From assembly GCA_017643495.1 (NCBI GenBank), contig JAEPNK010000002.1:682001-746000 (forward strand): a DNA stretch of 64,000 bases, read 5' to 3'. The stretch comes from Rhizobiaceae bacterium. Lineage in GTDB: Bacteria > Pseudomonadota > Alphaproteobacteria > Rhizobiales > Rhizobiaceae. Positions 51,539 to 59,997 of the stretch are shown here, in pieces; position 1 is the first letter of the stretch; each line of letters begins with the position of its first letter. The notes beneath the pieces are model-generated. The model did no database searches. It had not been told where the DNA came from and worked only from the letters and a program-made list of their open reading frames with translations. The position numbers and the translations under genes were made by a program.

Positions 51539-52922
51539 GAGCTGGCGGGGCCTTGAACAGTCATCCCTTACCATGCGCATCACGATCAGCATTGCCTTGC
51601 TGCTCACGCTGGGTGGTATCGTGCTGTCCATTGCAGCCTTTGCCTATGGCCGCGAAGCTGCCCGAAGCGCCTATGACCGGTTGCTGCTCGGCTCGGCCAA
51701 TCACATAGCATCGGCCCTTACAATCAGGGACGGCCAGCCTGTTCTGGAACTCCCTGTTTCCGCTTTTGAGCTACTTGCCCTCGCCCCCGATGACCGTATC
51801 GGCTACCGGATCATGAATGCAGATGGCACGACGTTGACCGGCTATGATGAAATCGAGGTTTCCGCGGATCGTGGCGACGGTTTTTTCGATGGCACGTTCT
51901 TCGGAGCACCCGCACGCTATGTGATTGTCTCGCGCCGGTTTGCCGAACGCACATTCAAGGGAACCCTTCAGGTCGTTATCGGGCATACACTACAGGCCAG
52001 ACAGGCGCTGGCCTATGACATTACCAGCAAGGCCCTTTATGTCCTTGCCGCTTCAGGCCTCGCCATGGTGTTGCTTTCAGTCCTTGTCGTCCGTTCGGTT
52101 CTCAGGCCGCTCCGCAGGATGGCCGACGGATTGCAGGCAAGAGACCCCCATGACCTTACCCCTCTCCAAATGACGGTCCCAAGCGAAACAGCCGTCATGA
52201 TAAAGGCCCTCAACGGTTTCATGGCCCGTCTTGACCGGCAGATGAATTCGATGCGTCACCTGATTTCCGATACGGCACACCAACTCAGAACCCCGGTAGC
52301 AGCCCTTAAGGCCCAGGCGGAATTGCTGGCAGATGAAACAGATCCCGCGCAGCGTGAACGCATAGCAAAACGGATAAAGGACCGTTCCGCAGGTCTCGGC
52401 AGGTTGCTGGAGCAATTGTTGAGCCAGGCACTCGTCATCCATCGCGGCGACAGCGCCAAAAGGGAGCATCTCGACCTCAGGGACATTGCATTGGACGTCT
52501 TCGAGGAAGGAGATCACAGGCTGCTCTATCCGGACATGGAAATAAGCCTGAATCTGGCTGACACCGCCATACCCGTTCGCGCTGACGAGGCCTCGATCCG
52601 GGAAGCAATGAAAAACCTTCTTGGCAACGCAGTAAAATACGGCTCTGCGCCGGTTGAAATCGGAACCTCGATCGAAGGAGGGCTGGCGTCTGTCTGGGTT
52701 CGGGATGCAGGCCCCGGCCCTGATCCCGACACCCTGAACAGTCTCGGCGAACGGTTTTCTGTCAAGTCCCCTACCCGCCAGACCGGGTCAGGCCTTGGCC
52801 TGGCCATCGCCCATTCGGTCGCCATTGCATTTGATGGGGAACTCAGGCTGCAGGCACTGGACGAGGGAGGCTTCCAGGCATCTCTGGTTTTTCCGCAAGC
52901 ACAAGGAGAACTGTCTTCATGA
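51531..52922 (+). CDS. Sensor histidine kinase (TctE-like)
   Basis: A 463-residue membrane kinase. TM1 is at about 17-39, a periplasmic sensor of about 125 residues follows, TM2 at about 168-188, then HAMP, the H-box LISDTAHQLRTPVAAL with His250, and a catalytic domain with N-box NLLGNAVKYG, G1 WVRDAGPGPD and G2 GSGLGLAIAHS. The TctE N-terminal domain is recognisable. The gene overlaps the regulator upstream (eight bases) and the binding-protein gene downstream (ATGA). A second ATG at residue 15 (MRITIS) is an alternative start. Confidence 0.92.
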   Translation: MPESWRGLEQSSLTMRITISIALLLTLGGIVLSIAAFAYGREAARSAYDRLLLGSANHIASALTIRDGQPVLELPVSAFELLALAPDDRIGYRIMNADGTTLTGYDEIEVSADRGDGFFDGTFFGAPARYVIVSRRFAERTFKGTLQVVIGHTLQARQALAYDITSKALYVLAASGLAMVLLSVLVVRSVLRPLRRMADGLQARDPHDLTPLQMTVPSETAVMIKALNGFMARLDRQMNSMRHLISDTAHQLRTPVAALKAQAELLADETDPAQRERIAKRIKDRSAGLGRLLEQLLSQALVIHRGDSAKREHLDLRDIALDVFEEGDHRLLYPDMEISLNLADTAIPVRADEASIREAMKNLLGNAVKYGSAPVEIGTSIEGGLASVWVRDAGPGPDPDTLNSLGERFSVKSPTRQTGSGLGLAIAHSVAIAFDGELRLQALDEGGFQASLVFPQAQGELSS

Positions 52923-53998
52923 AATCTGCCCATGTTTTCATTTGCCATCTCCTTCTGGTTATTATTGCCAACGGTATCCTGCTCCAGTCACCTGCCCTTG
53001 CCCAGGAACGGGTTGAAACCATGGGCCCGGACACTGCAACTGAAACAGTCCTCATAAGGTCAACAACAGATATTTCAGTCTTTGGCGCAGTCGTGGAGGC
53101 ATTTCTCGCTACCCGTCCCGGGCTCAGGATTCGATATGAGCAATGGGGATCAAATGACCTGTACAAGTTGAGCCGGGACGAATGCAGAAACGGGAACCAG
53201 GCTGCAGATGTCATTATCAGTTCTGGTGTCCACCAGATGGTGAAGCTTGTAAACGAAGCCTGTGCTGCCAGTCATGTGTCTCCCGGCACAAGCCAGTTAC
53301 CCGAGGCCTTGCGCTGGCGCAATGAATTGTGGGGGATTACTCGAGAACCGGCAGTCATTGTCTACAACCGGGAGCAGGTACCCGAAAACGAGATTCCCCG
53401 AACGCGGTTCGACCTGCTCGACCTCCTGCGTCAGGACAACACTTCCTATGCCGGCCGGGTTGCAACCTATGACATAGAACAGTCCGGGCTTGGCTATCTG
53501 TTTGCATTTGCCGATGCGCGGGAAGCAACAACCTTTGGCGCCCTGCAGGAATCTTTCGGGCGTACCCGGGCCATTTCCACATGCTGTTCCGCCGATATCA
53601 TCGACAGTGTCGCCAATGGCCGATACCTGATTGCCTACAACGTTCTCGGTTCCTACGCACAGGATTTCCAGTTGCGGGACAATCGCATTGGCATCATCCT
53701 GCCTTCCGACTACACACTTGTACTTTCCCGTGCCCTGATGATTCCACTAAAGGCGCAAAACCACGACACCGCCACCAGGTTTCTTGACTTCCTGCTTTCT
53801 TCGGAAGGCCGTCTCGCATTGCACCGTGCCTTGCTGATCAGTCCATTGCTCGAAACCGAGGACGGTTCCGAGGGTGAGAGCCTATATGTCTCTTCATTGC
53901 GGCCAATCGGACTGTCACCCGCGCTGCTTGCCGCCCTTGACCGGTTAACCCGCGAGACGTTTCTCCGGCGATGGCGGGACACGTTTGAGGAACAGTGA
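52919..53998 (+). CDS. ABC-type periplasmic binding protein coupled to the kinase gene (sensor accessory candidate)
   Basis: A 359-residue secreted protein of the iron/spermidine-type (SBP_bac) binding-protein fold. The signal peptide ends at SPALAQERV. The body includes VLIRSTTDISVFGAVVEAF, DVIISSGVHQMVKLVN, ELWGITREPAVIVYNR and, near the end, FLDFLLSSEGRLALHRALLI, the usual C-terminal helix pattern. It overlaps the kinase stop by ATGA, and no permease or ATPase follows. Such proteins beside TctE-type kinases probably bind the signal molecule in the periplasm and present it to the kinase. Transport with a distant permease is the alternative. Confidence 0.85.
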   Translation: MKSAHVFICHLLLVIIANGILLQSPALAQERVETMGPDTATETVLIRSTTDISVFGAVVEAFLATRPGLRIRYEQWGSNDLYKLSRDECRNGNQAADVIISSGVHQMVKLVNEACAASHVSPGTSQLPEALRWRNELWGITREPAVIVYNREQVPENEIPRTRFDLLDLLRQDNTSYAGRVATYDIEQSGLGYLFAFADAREATTFGALQESFGRTRAISTCCSADIIDSVANGRYLIAYNVLGSYAQDFQLRDNRIGIILPSDYTLVLSRALMIPLKAQNHDTATRFLDFLLSSEGRLALHRALLISPLLETEDGSEGESLYVSSLRPIGLSPALLAALDRLTRETFLRRWRDTFEEQ

Positions 53999-54043
53999 AG
54001 GCAGATTGGTCAGCATCGTTATCACAGGCACAAGACCAAAGAG

Positions 54044-54064
54044 CCGGCATTATCCAGATGCCGG
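54044..54064. terminator. Hairpin between convergent genes
   Basis: CCGGCAT-TATCCAG-ATGCCGG, a 7-base-pair stem with a 7-base loop, lies in the 79-base gap between the binding-protein gene and the small leftward ORF. It has no T tract. Possible bidirectional terminator. Confidence 0.4.
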
Positions 54065-54077
54065 TTGTGCAGCCTGC

Positions 54078-54326
54078 TTAGACTTCCCCCAAAACCGGCT
54101 TCAATGCCGCCCGGTCGATTACATGCCCCGTTCCCCTCTTTTTGAGAATTGCAATAGGGTCTTCATGATCAAGTTTTGCGCAAATCCTGTAAATTTCGAG
54201 GGTCTCGGCATCAAGTTCCCCCATCTGGAAAAAATACATTGCTGCTGCGTAACGCTCACGTCCCGAGCCTTTACGACCAACCGGGGTACGGATCAGCATC
54301 AGGTTTTTGTCTCTCTCGTTTTCCAT
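54078..54326 (-). CDS. Small protein of unknown function (82 aa)
   Basis: An 82-residue soluble, charged protein: MENERDKNLMLIRTPVGRKG, then RYAAAMYFFQMGELDAETLE and a helical C-terminal half rich in Asp, Glu and Lys, with no signal peptide or membrane segment. I do not recognise a family. The composition is protein-like, it has an ATG with AGGA ten bases upstream, and nothing on the opposite strand competes. It diverges from the methyltransferase gene across 58 bases, so the two could share regulation. It may be a small regulatory or accessory protein, or a conserved hypothetical. Confidence 0.5.
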   Translation of the reverse strand: MENERDKNLMLIRTPVGRKGSGRERYAAAMYFFQMGELDAETLEIYRICAKLDHEDPIAILKKRGTGHVIDRAALKPVLGEV

Positions 54327-54384
54327 GACAGATATATCCTGCTAATGTTCGCCGAATTTCAATCACTTCCGCTCAGGATGCAAC

Positions 54385-55182
54385 ATGACAGACCAAGACG
54401 GTGAAGACGAATACGACCTGATGTCAATCCGTTTTCTGGAGATCCTGTGGGGCGAAGGATACCTGTCGCCCGGAGGCCCAACCGAAGTAGAAAGGGTTCT
54501 GGAAGGCATTGACCTCTCGGGTCTTCAGGTACTTGATATCGGGTGTGGGGCCGGAGGCATTACCTGCTACCTTGCGCAAGCCCTCGGAGCAGGCCATGTA
54601 ACCGGGTTTGATGTCGAACTGCCGGTCATCAAGACAGCAGGAAAACTCGCCTCTCAACGCGGACTAGAAGACCAAGTATCCTTCGTTCACGCCCCACCCG
54701 GCCCCTTTCCGTTTCCCGACCAGTCTTTTGACCTCGTGTTCTCCAAGGATGCGATTGTCCATGTCTCTGAGAAAGACAAGCTTTTTTCAGAAGTCATGCG
54801 TGTGCTAAAACCGGGCGGCATATTTGCAGCCAGTGACTGGATGATCAGTCATGATGGGGATCCTTCGGCAGAAATGAAAGCCTATCTTGCCGAGGAGGGG
54901 CTGAGCTTCAGCATGGCATCGCCCTCCCGCTACCGGGAGTTGCTGCGCAATGCAGGTTTCATTTCGGTTACGACAACAGACCGCAATGGCTGGTATCGCG
55001 CCACGGCGGAGGAAGAACTTGAAAAACTGCAGGGTGAACTTGGCCAAAAGGCAGCAAAAGAAGTCGGTCAGGCATTTGTCGACAAGCAAATCGCCACCTG
55101 GAAAGCCATGCTTGTTGTACTCGAAACTGGCGAGCATTGCCCCACACACTTGCGAGTTGTGAAGCCCGGCCCTCAAGAATGA
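54385..55182 (+). CDS. SAM-dependent methyltransferase, phosphoethanolamine N-methyltransferase-like
   Basis: A 265-residue class I methyltransferase. The leader YLSPGGPTEVERVL before motif I, motif I VLDIGCGAGGITCYLA near residue 51, VTGFDVELPVI, the active-site segment FDLVFSKDAIVHVSEKDKLF near residue 116 and LKPGGIFAASDWM all match the phosphoethanolamine N-methyltransferase (PMT) pattern, where the SRDAILH segment contacts the phosphobase. It may methylate phosphoethanolamine stepwise to phosphocholine, or another amine such as glycine. The BetI-like gene follows 17 bases later, supporting a choline/betaine link. Phospholipid or sarcosine-type methylation are alternatives. Confidence 0.78.
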   Translation: MTDQDGEDEYDLMSIRFLEILWGEGYLSPGGPTEVERVLEGIDLSGLQVLDIGCGAGGITCYLAQALGAGHVTGFDVELPVIKTAGKLASQRGLEDQVSFVHAPPGPFPFPDQSFDLVFSKDAIVHVSEKDKLFSEVMRVLKPGGIFAASDWMISHDGDPSAEMKAYLAEEGLSFSMASPSRYRELLRNAGFISVTTTDRNGWYRATAEEELEKLQGELGQKAAKEVGQAFVDKQIATWKAMLVVLETGEHCPTHLRVVKPGPQE

Positions 55183-55199
55183 TACCGCGATCGGATTTG

Positions 55200-55847
55200 A
55201 TGAAGACAGAAACAGCAAACCACAAAGCCTCCGCAAGACCTGCAAAGCGCAAGGCCACCCGTCATGCCCGCCGTTCACAGCTCATAGATGCGACCATTGA
55301 TTCACTGGCAAGCCGCGGCTATTCGGGCACAACTCTCGGTGATGTGGCTGAAGGCGCGGGACTGTCACGCGGGATTGTGAATTTTCACTTCGAAAGCAAG
55401 GAAAAACTGCTCGTGGCAACACTGGAGCACATGGCTGCAGAGTATGGCACACATTGGCGAAATGCCCTCGAAAAGGCCGGGGATGATCCGGCAGAAAAAC
55501 TGGCAGCATTGGTCAACGCGGATTTTGATCCTCTTGTCTGCAACCGGCGAAAACTGGCCGCATGGTGTGCCTTTTGGGGTGAAGCCAAATCCCGTCCCAC
55601 ATATCAGGCCCTTTGCGGATCACGTGATGAAGCCTACCAGGCATTGCTTGAACAACTCTGCTGCGAGCTCGTTGAACGGGGTGGCTATACTCACCAACCC
55701 CGGGAAATGGCAATTGCACTGGACGCACTGCTTGAAGGTTTGTGGCTGCGGCTCATGATGGGCAATTCCGGGATTAGCCGTGAGACAGCAAAAGCTTCTG
55801 CCATCGGTTTTCTGAAAACAGCATTCCCCAAGGACTACCCGCAATAA
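55200..55847 (+). CDS. TetR-family regulator, BetI-like
   Basis: About 215 residues. The helix-turn-helix is ARRSQLIDATIDSLASRGYS, then TTLGDVAEGAGLSRGIVNFHF. BetI-type features continue with SKEKLLVATLEHMAAEY near residue 72 and RKLAAWCAFWGEAKSRP near residue 115, the segment that in BetI lines the choline-sensing domain. The ATG at 55200 is preferred, with others at 55137 and 55179; none has a strong ribosome binding site. It follows the PMT-like gene and precedes the aminotransferase. It probably represses neighbouring genes in response to choline or a related amine. No betA or betB is in the window, so it is not assigned as betI itself. Confidence 0.82.
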   Translation: MKTETANHKASARPAKRKATRHARRSQLIDATIDSLASRGYSGTTLGDVAEGAGLSRGIVNFHFESKEKLLVATLEHMAAEYGTHWRNALEKAGDDPAEKLAALVNADFDPLVCNRRKLAAWCAFWGEAKSRPTYQALCGSRDEAYQALLEQLCCELVERGGYTHQPREMAIALDALLEGLWLRLMMGNSGISRETAKASAIGFLKTAFPKDYPQ

Positions 55848-56010
55848 TTGGACTGAACAGGTTTGCCTGTGATTGCAAACAAGCTCCGGCTTGTCTCCCA
55901 ATCATTTCCTGCTCACCGCTTCTTGTCAGGTGGCTCAACCCCTGTCATATTGAACACACATTCAGAATAAAATTATTAGCTGTTTTATTTCATTAGCTTG
56001 TGGTGAAAAA

Positions 56011-57444
56011 ATGAAGAGTCTGAAGTCTGGCAAAGCAGGTACGGGACATAACTCTGCAAGTCGTGGAAACGGGCAAGCTGAAACAATCATAGAAACGGCC
56101 GAGCGCCATCTTGTTCAACCGTGGCCTGCCGCCAGTGAAATCGGCGCAGAAGCACGCGGCCTGATCGGCGAAGGGGACGGCATCTTTGTCACTGACGAAA
56201 CAGGGCGGCGGCTTATCGACGGCCCCGCCGGAATGTGGTGCGTCAATCTCGGCCATCGCCGGCATGAACTCGCGCAGGTTCTTTACGATCAGGCGATGGA
56301 GCTTTCATACAACTCGCCATGGTACACGATGAACGAGCCATCTGCCCTGCTGGCCCAGCGCATTGCAGCTTGCGCACCGGGGGATCTCGACCATGTGTTT
56401 TTCACAACTGGCGGATCATCGGCTGTCGAAAGCGCGCTGCGCTTCATGCAATTTTACAACAATGTACGCGGCAAGCCGGAGAAGAAGCTGATCATTAGCC
56501 GCGATGGCGCGTACCATGGATCCACCTATCTATCTGCATCACTCAACAGCCGCGTTACCGATGGAAACTGGATGGACGTTGCGGGTGAACTGGTAGTCAA
56601 GCTTTCCTGCCCTGATCCGTTCAGGCGCCCCGAAGGGGTTACGGTTGAGCAATTCTCGGATCAACTCGTTGAAGAATTTGCAGCCAGGGTGGATGAACTC
56701 GGTGCCGAACGGATCGGTGCATTTGTCGGAGAACCAATCATGGCGTCTGGGGGGGTGATTGTGCCGCCAGACAACTATCTGCCGCGCATTGCAGAAATAT
56801 GCCGACAGAATGACGTCTTGTTCATAAGCGATGAAGTTGTAACCGGTTTCGGTCGCCTGGGCGAAGTCTTTGCATCTCGCGATGTTTTTGACATCGAACC
56901 CGACATCATCACTTTTGCCAAAGGGGTAACTTCCGGCTATTTCCCTCTTGGCGGCATGGTGGTGTCCAGCCGGTTGTTTGGAGAAATCCGGAACAGTGGC
57001 GAGAGCGATGCCATGTACGAACATGGCCTCACTTATTCAAGTCACCCGGTAGGTTGTGCTGTTGCCTTGAAAAATCTCGAATTGCTGGAAGGCGGCATAC
57101 TGGATCATGTCAGACAGATTACGCCTTTCTTCCAGGAGCAGCTGCGCTCTCTGCAAGACTTGCCACTGGTGGCAGAAGTCCGCGGAAAAGGCTTGATGGC
57201 ATGTATTGAATGCCTTGCTGATACAAAGGCAGGCCGGCAGGAAATTGACAGTGACATCGGCAAGCGCATTGACGCCCATTGTCAGGAGCGGGGCTTGCTT
57301 GTTCGCCCGCTCGTCAACATGTGCGTCATGTCACCACCACTGATCATAAACCGGGAACAGATCATCGAGATGGTCGAAATCCTGCGATACGGGATTAGCC
57401 AGACAGCGAAAGACTTGCGTGCCGAAGGACTTTGGAAAGGCTGA
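56011..57444 (+). CDS. Class III PLP-dependent aminotransferase (omega-amino acid:pyruvate type)
   Basis: A 477-residue fold-type I aminotransferase. Landmarks: GPAGMWCVNLGHRRHELAQV near residue 70, FTTGGSSAVESALRFMQFY near 132 (phosphate-binding), the PLP-ring Asp in VLFISDEVVTGFGRLG near 271 and the PLP Lys304 in ITFAKGVTSGYFPLGG. This group moves amino groups from omega-amino acids, diamines, taurine or beta-alanine to pyruvate. It is convergent with the Rieske gene. In this neighbourhood an amine or polyamine degradation step is likely. The 163-base upstream gap is A+T-rich and has two ATTAGCT copies. Confidence 0.87.
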   Translation: MKSLKSGKAGTGHNSASRGNGQAETIIETAERHLVQPWPAASEIGAEARGLIGEGDGIFVTDETGRRLIDGPAGMWCVNLGHRRHELAQVLYDQAMELSYNSPWYTMNEPSALLAQRIAACAPGDLDHVFFTTGGSSAVESALRFMQFYNNVRGKPEKKLIISRDGAYHGSTYLSASLNSRVTDGNWMDVAGELVVKLSCPDPFRRPEGVTVEQFSDQLVEEFAARVDELGAERIGAFVGEPIMASGGVIVPPDNYLPRIAEICRQNDVLFISDEVVTGFGRLGEVFASRDVFDIEPDIITFAKGVTSGYFPLGGMVVSSRLFGEIRNSGESDAMYEHGLTYSSHPVGCAVALKNLELLEGGILDHVRQITPFFQEQLRSLQDLPLVAEVRGKGLMACIECLADTKAGRQEIDSDIGKRIDAHCQERGLLVRPLVNMCVMSPPLIINREQIIEMVEILRYGISQTAKDLRAEGLWKG

Positions 57445-57479
57445 GGCCTTTGCGGCGGCTTGCAGTTGGCAATTCAAAT

Positions 57480-58679
57480 TCAGCCCTGCTCCCGCAATAG
57501 CCTGTTGGCTTTCTGCATGTCGTCTTCTTTTGGCGCATTTTCCTCGTTCAATACCGGGAGGATTTCGCGCAGATGATCGTGGTGGGTACGAACCCCGTAT
57601 TCCAGGTCCGAGAGGTAGAAGCCTGAAAAGGAAGGAGCGCGCATGGATTCATTTGACCATATGGTAAGCTGCACATCCTCCTCCATGGTTTCACGATCAA
57701 TCCGCATTGCAAGATAGCGCGCAACTGCCTGTTCCCTTGTTTCGTTGCGGTACCGGTAAACCCCGCCCCTCAACGCTGTCCTGTTCGGCGCAAGTGGAAA
57801 CTCCTGATAAAACTGCGTCGCCTCGGGGGTCATCGCAATCACATTGTTTGGAAAGATCGTGTAAAACGTCCATGCTTTTTGTTGGTCTTTTGGCAGGAAA
57901 TCCGCATCAGGCGCAATCCTGAGATAATGACGGACGCTCCACCGGCGCCCTTCCCTTCCGTCATACGTGGCATGGGAACGGCAAACACCATCAACGAAAG
58001 GTTCGTCATAATAGGTTGGTCCGTAAAGGTCCTGCAGGGCGGGATGAGCCATCGCCACATGGTATCCCTCATTGTCTACATCACGCACCGACTTCCAGTT
58101 GACGGGTGATTCCTGTTGCCAGATACCATCGGTCGGCACCATCTCTTCGGCCATGTAGGGCTGCATCTCTGCTTCAAATGGCGCCATCAGTTTCTTCACT
58201 GATGGTTGTGGGCCCGGGCGAAACCTGATGAAGACGAAACCGTGCCACGTCTCCATTTCAACCGGTGCAAGGCCGAATTTGTTTTTGTCCAGATTAGGAA
58301 ATGTTTTGGGTCTGGCAGGTCCGCGCAATGTCCCATCCAGATTGTACACCCATCCGTGAAACGGACAGACTATAGCATTTCCGCATTTGCCCTTGTCATC
58401 AGCCACAACCCGGCTGCCTCGGTGTCTGCAGACATTGTGGAAAGCCCGCACTTCGCCGTCATTGTCACGAACGATCAGCGCACGTTCGCCGAACGCATCA
58501 AATGCAAGATAGTTTCCCGGTTCAGGAACGTCGGATACATGGCAAGCAATCTGCCAATGGGTCCGGAAAACCTCGTCTCTTTCAAGCTCGAACAAGGCAT
58601 TGCTGTGATAGGCCCAACCAGGCAACCCCCGACGGTCCCATTCCGCGGGTACTTCCGTATTCCTGTGACGGGCAGACAT
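57480..58679 (-). CDS. Rieske non-heme iron oxygenase, alpha subunit
   Basis: A 399-residue ring-hydroxylating-oxygenase-family protein. Rieske cluster ligands are Cys84/His86 (HNVCRHRGSR) and Cys105/His108 (CPFHGW). The mononuclear iron ligands are His207 and His212 in DNEGYHVAMAHP, with the third (Asp) probably in ETMEEDVQLTIW. The bridging position three residues before His207 is Glu204, not the usual Asp. Glu here is typical of enzymes acting on quaternary amines, such as carnitine oxygenase CntA and probably GbcA/Stc2 relatives. A betaine-like or N-methyl substrate is therefore plausible. No reductase or ferredoxin gene is nearby. The gap to the hydrolase gene is A+T-rich. Confidence 0.87.
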   Translation of the reverse strand: MSARHRNTEVPAEWDRRGLPGWAYHSNALFELERDEVFRTHWQIACHVSDVPEPGNYLAFDAFGERALIVRDNDGEVRAFHNVCRHRGSRVVADDKGKCGNAIVCPFHGWVYNLDGTLRGPARPKTFPNLDKNKFGLAPVEMETWHGFVFIRFRPGPQPSVKKLMAPFEAEMQPYMAEEMVPTDGIWQQESPVNWKSVRDVDNEGYHVAMAHPALQDLYGPTYYDEPFVDGVCRSHATYDGREGRRWSVRHYLRIAPDADFLPKDQQKAWTFYTIFPNNVIAMTPEATQFYQEFPLAPNRTALRGGVYRYRNETREQAVARYLAMRIDRETMEEDVQLTIWSNESMRAPSFSGFYLSDLEYGVRTHHDHLREILPVLNEENAPKEDDMQKANRLLREQG

Positions 58680-58754
58680 TGTGACCTACATGATTATTTT
58701 GAACAAGGGTTCAATATAATATATTTAAATTATAAAAGTCAAAAGGTTGTAAAC

Positions 58755-59933
58755 TTACAATGCATCACAGACCTGCCGGAAGAAAGACAGGCATTTCAGG
58801 TCAAGTTCTTCGTCCATGGGCAGGGTCTGGGAAGAAAGCTTAACGATCACAACTTCAGATTTCGGGTCGACATATACCCACTGCCCATGAATTCCGATAC
58901 AGCAGTAGGCGCCGCTCTCATACCCGGTGAGATACCAGCAATTCCGGTAGCGGCCATCAGGGAAAAATTCGGAGAAATTTCCGTTCTGCCAAGCCTTCCT
59001 GTCACCATTGGTCAGCATGTCGTCCACCCAATGTTGCGAGACAACGCGGTGACCATTGATCTGCCCTCCCAGCCGAACCATCTCACCGAAGCGGGCCATG
59101 TCCCTTGCAGTGGCACACATGCCTCCGGCACCGCGCGGCGCCCCTTCGCTGTCCAGTGTCATCAGCGCCTTTGTCCTAGCACCAAGCGGCTTCCAGATGC
59201 GCTCGTTCAGCAGGTCCATGAAACGCCTGCCGGATACGCGCTCGACAACAACGCCGAGCATGTCGGTATTGGGTGAGGCATATTCAAACGGGCCGCCATG
59301 AGGTTCATCCCGCTGGTCAATCGACAAAAGCAGCTCAGTCATCGTTTCAGCCTGAGCACCTTCTACCGGCGGGTTCCACCCTGTTGCCCTCCGGTAACGC
59401 GCATAGTCGCCGTCCGCATTGAGATAGCTTTCATCAAAGGCCAGGCTGGTCCGCATGTCGGCAAGTTGCTGCAAAGTGGCATTGCCAAACCCGGCACCCT
59501 CTGCCTCGGGAAGATATCTGGAAACAGGAGCCGACATGTCGAGAAGCCCTTCATCTTCCAGCATTCCGCAAAGCATGCCTGTGACGGATTTGGTAACGGA
59601 AAAAAGCAAATGTGGGCGGGCAGGATCAACATGAGCCGCGTTCCACTCGCACACAAACCGGCCCTCTTTCATTGCGAGAAAAACATCACTCTCGGACAAT
59701 TTCAGAAAATCGCTCCAGTGATGTTTTTCACCGCTTATATCGACTCTCAGTCCGTCAAGTGCCCCCTCTCCTGTCGTACCGGCTTCCGCCTCACCCGGCT
59801 GACCTGCCGTCATGGCAACCGGCAACACTTCCTCCACATTGTGGAAGGAAAAAACATTGTAGGGTCTGGTTCGCCAGTTCCCCAGATTGAGTTCACCACG
59901 CGGAAAACCGTAAACTTCGCTGAACCTGTTCAT
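58755..59933 (-). CDS. Serine hydrolase of the beta-lactamase fold, NylB-like (6-aminohexanoate-dimer hydrolase family)
   Basis: A 392-residue penicillin-recognising-fold hydrolase. The nucleophile motif is FSVTKSVTG (Ser112, Lys115) and the third catalytic residue is probably Tyr218 in FEYASPNTDMLG. The spacing, the YASxNTDxLG motif and the length match NylB/EstB-type carboxylesterase-amidases rather than class C beta-lactamases. Start: the ATG at 59933 has GGGAG six bases upstream, while 59939 is too close to it. No signal peptide, so cytoplasmic. It lies immediately after the importer's terminator and may hydrolyse an amide or ester brought in by the PotABCD-type transporter. Confidence 0.85.
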   Translation of the reverse strand: MNRFSEVYGFPRGELNLGNWRTRPYNVFSFHNVEEVLPVAMTAGQPGEAEAGTTGEGALDGLRVDISGEKHHWSDFLKLSESDVFLAMKEGRFVCEWNAAHVDPARPHLLFSVTKSVTGMLCGMLEDEGLLDMSAPVSRYLPEAEGAGFGNATLQQLADMRTSLAFDESYLNADGDYARYRRATGWNPPVEGAQAETMTELLLSIDQRDEPHGGPFEYASPNTDMLGVVVERVSGRRFMDLLNERIWKPLGARTKALMTLDSEGAPRGAGGMCATARDMARFGEMVRLGGQINGHRVVSQHWVDDMLTNGDRKAWQNGNFSEFFPDGRYRNCWYLTGYESGAYCCIGIHGQWVYVDPKSEVVIVKLSSQTLPMDEELDLKCLSFFRQVCDAL

Positions 59934-59947
59934 GTTCATCTCCCGAC

Positions 59948-59978
59948 AAAAAAACGGGGAGCCTGTAGCGGCTCCCCG
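59948..59978 (-). terminator. Rho-independent terminator after the PotD-like gene
   Basis: On the minus strand CGGGGAGCC-GCTACA-GGCTCCCCG (9-base-pair perfect stem, 6-base loop, 59955-59978) is followed at once by seven T residues (59954-59948). This is a textbook intrinsic terminator, 19 bases after the binding-protein stop. It separates the importer operon from the NylB-like gene, whose ribosome binding site starts about four bases beyond the T run, so some readthrough probably feeds the hydrolase. Confidence 0.9.
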
Positions 59979-59997
59979 AATAGCCATAACCTGACGT

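Noticed and set aside
58206-59276. A 356-codon plus-strand open frame spanning the Rieske and NylB-like genes
   Set aside because: It runs antisense through two conserved genes, including the Rieske Cys/His motifs and the gap between them, and shows no domain.
56011-59933. A nylon-oligomer degradation cluster (NylB plus NylD-like aminotransferase)
   Set aside because: The NylB-like motifs and class III aminotransferase are generic families. There is no NylA or NylC, and the Rieske enzyme and polyamine-type importer point to natural amines instead.
58755-59933. Class C beta-lactamase (antibiotic resistance)
   Set aside because: It has the SxxK motif but a NylB-type YASxNTD motif and no signal peptide, so a cytoplasmic amidase/esterase is more likely.
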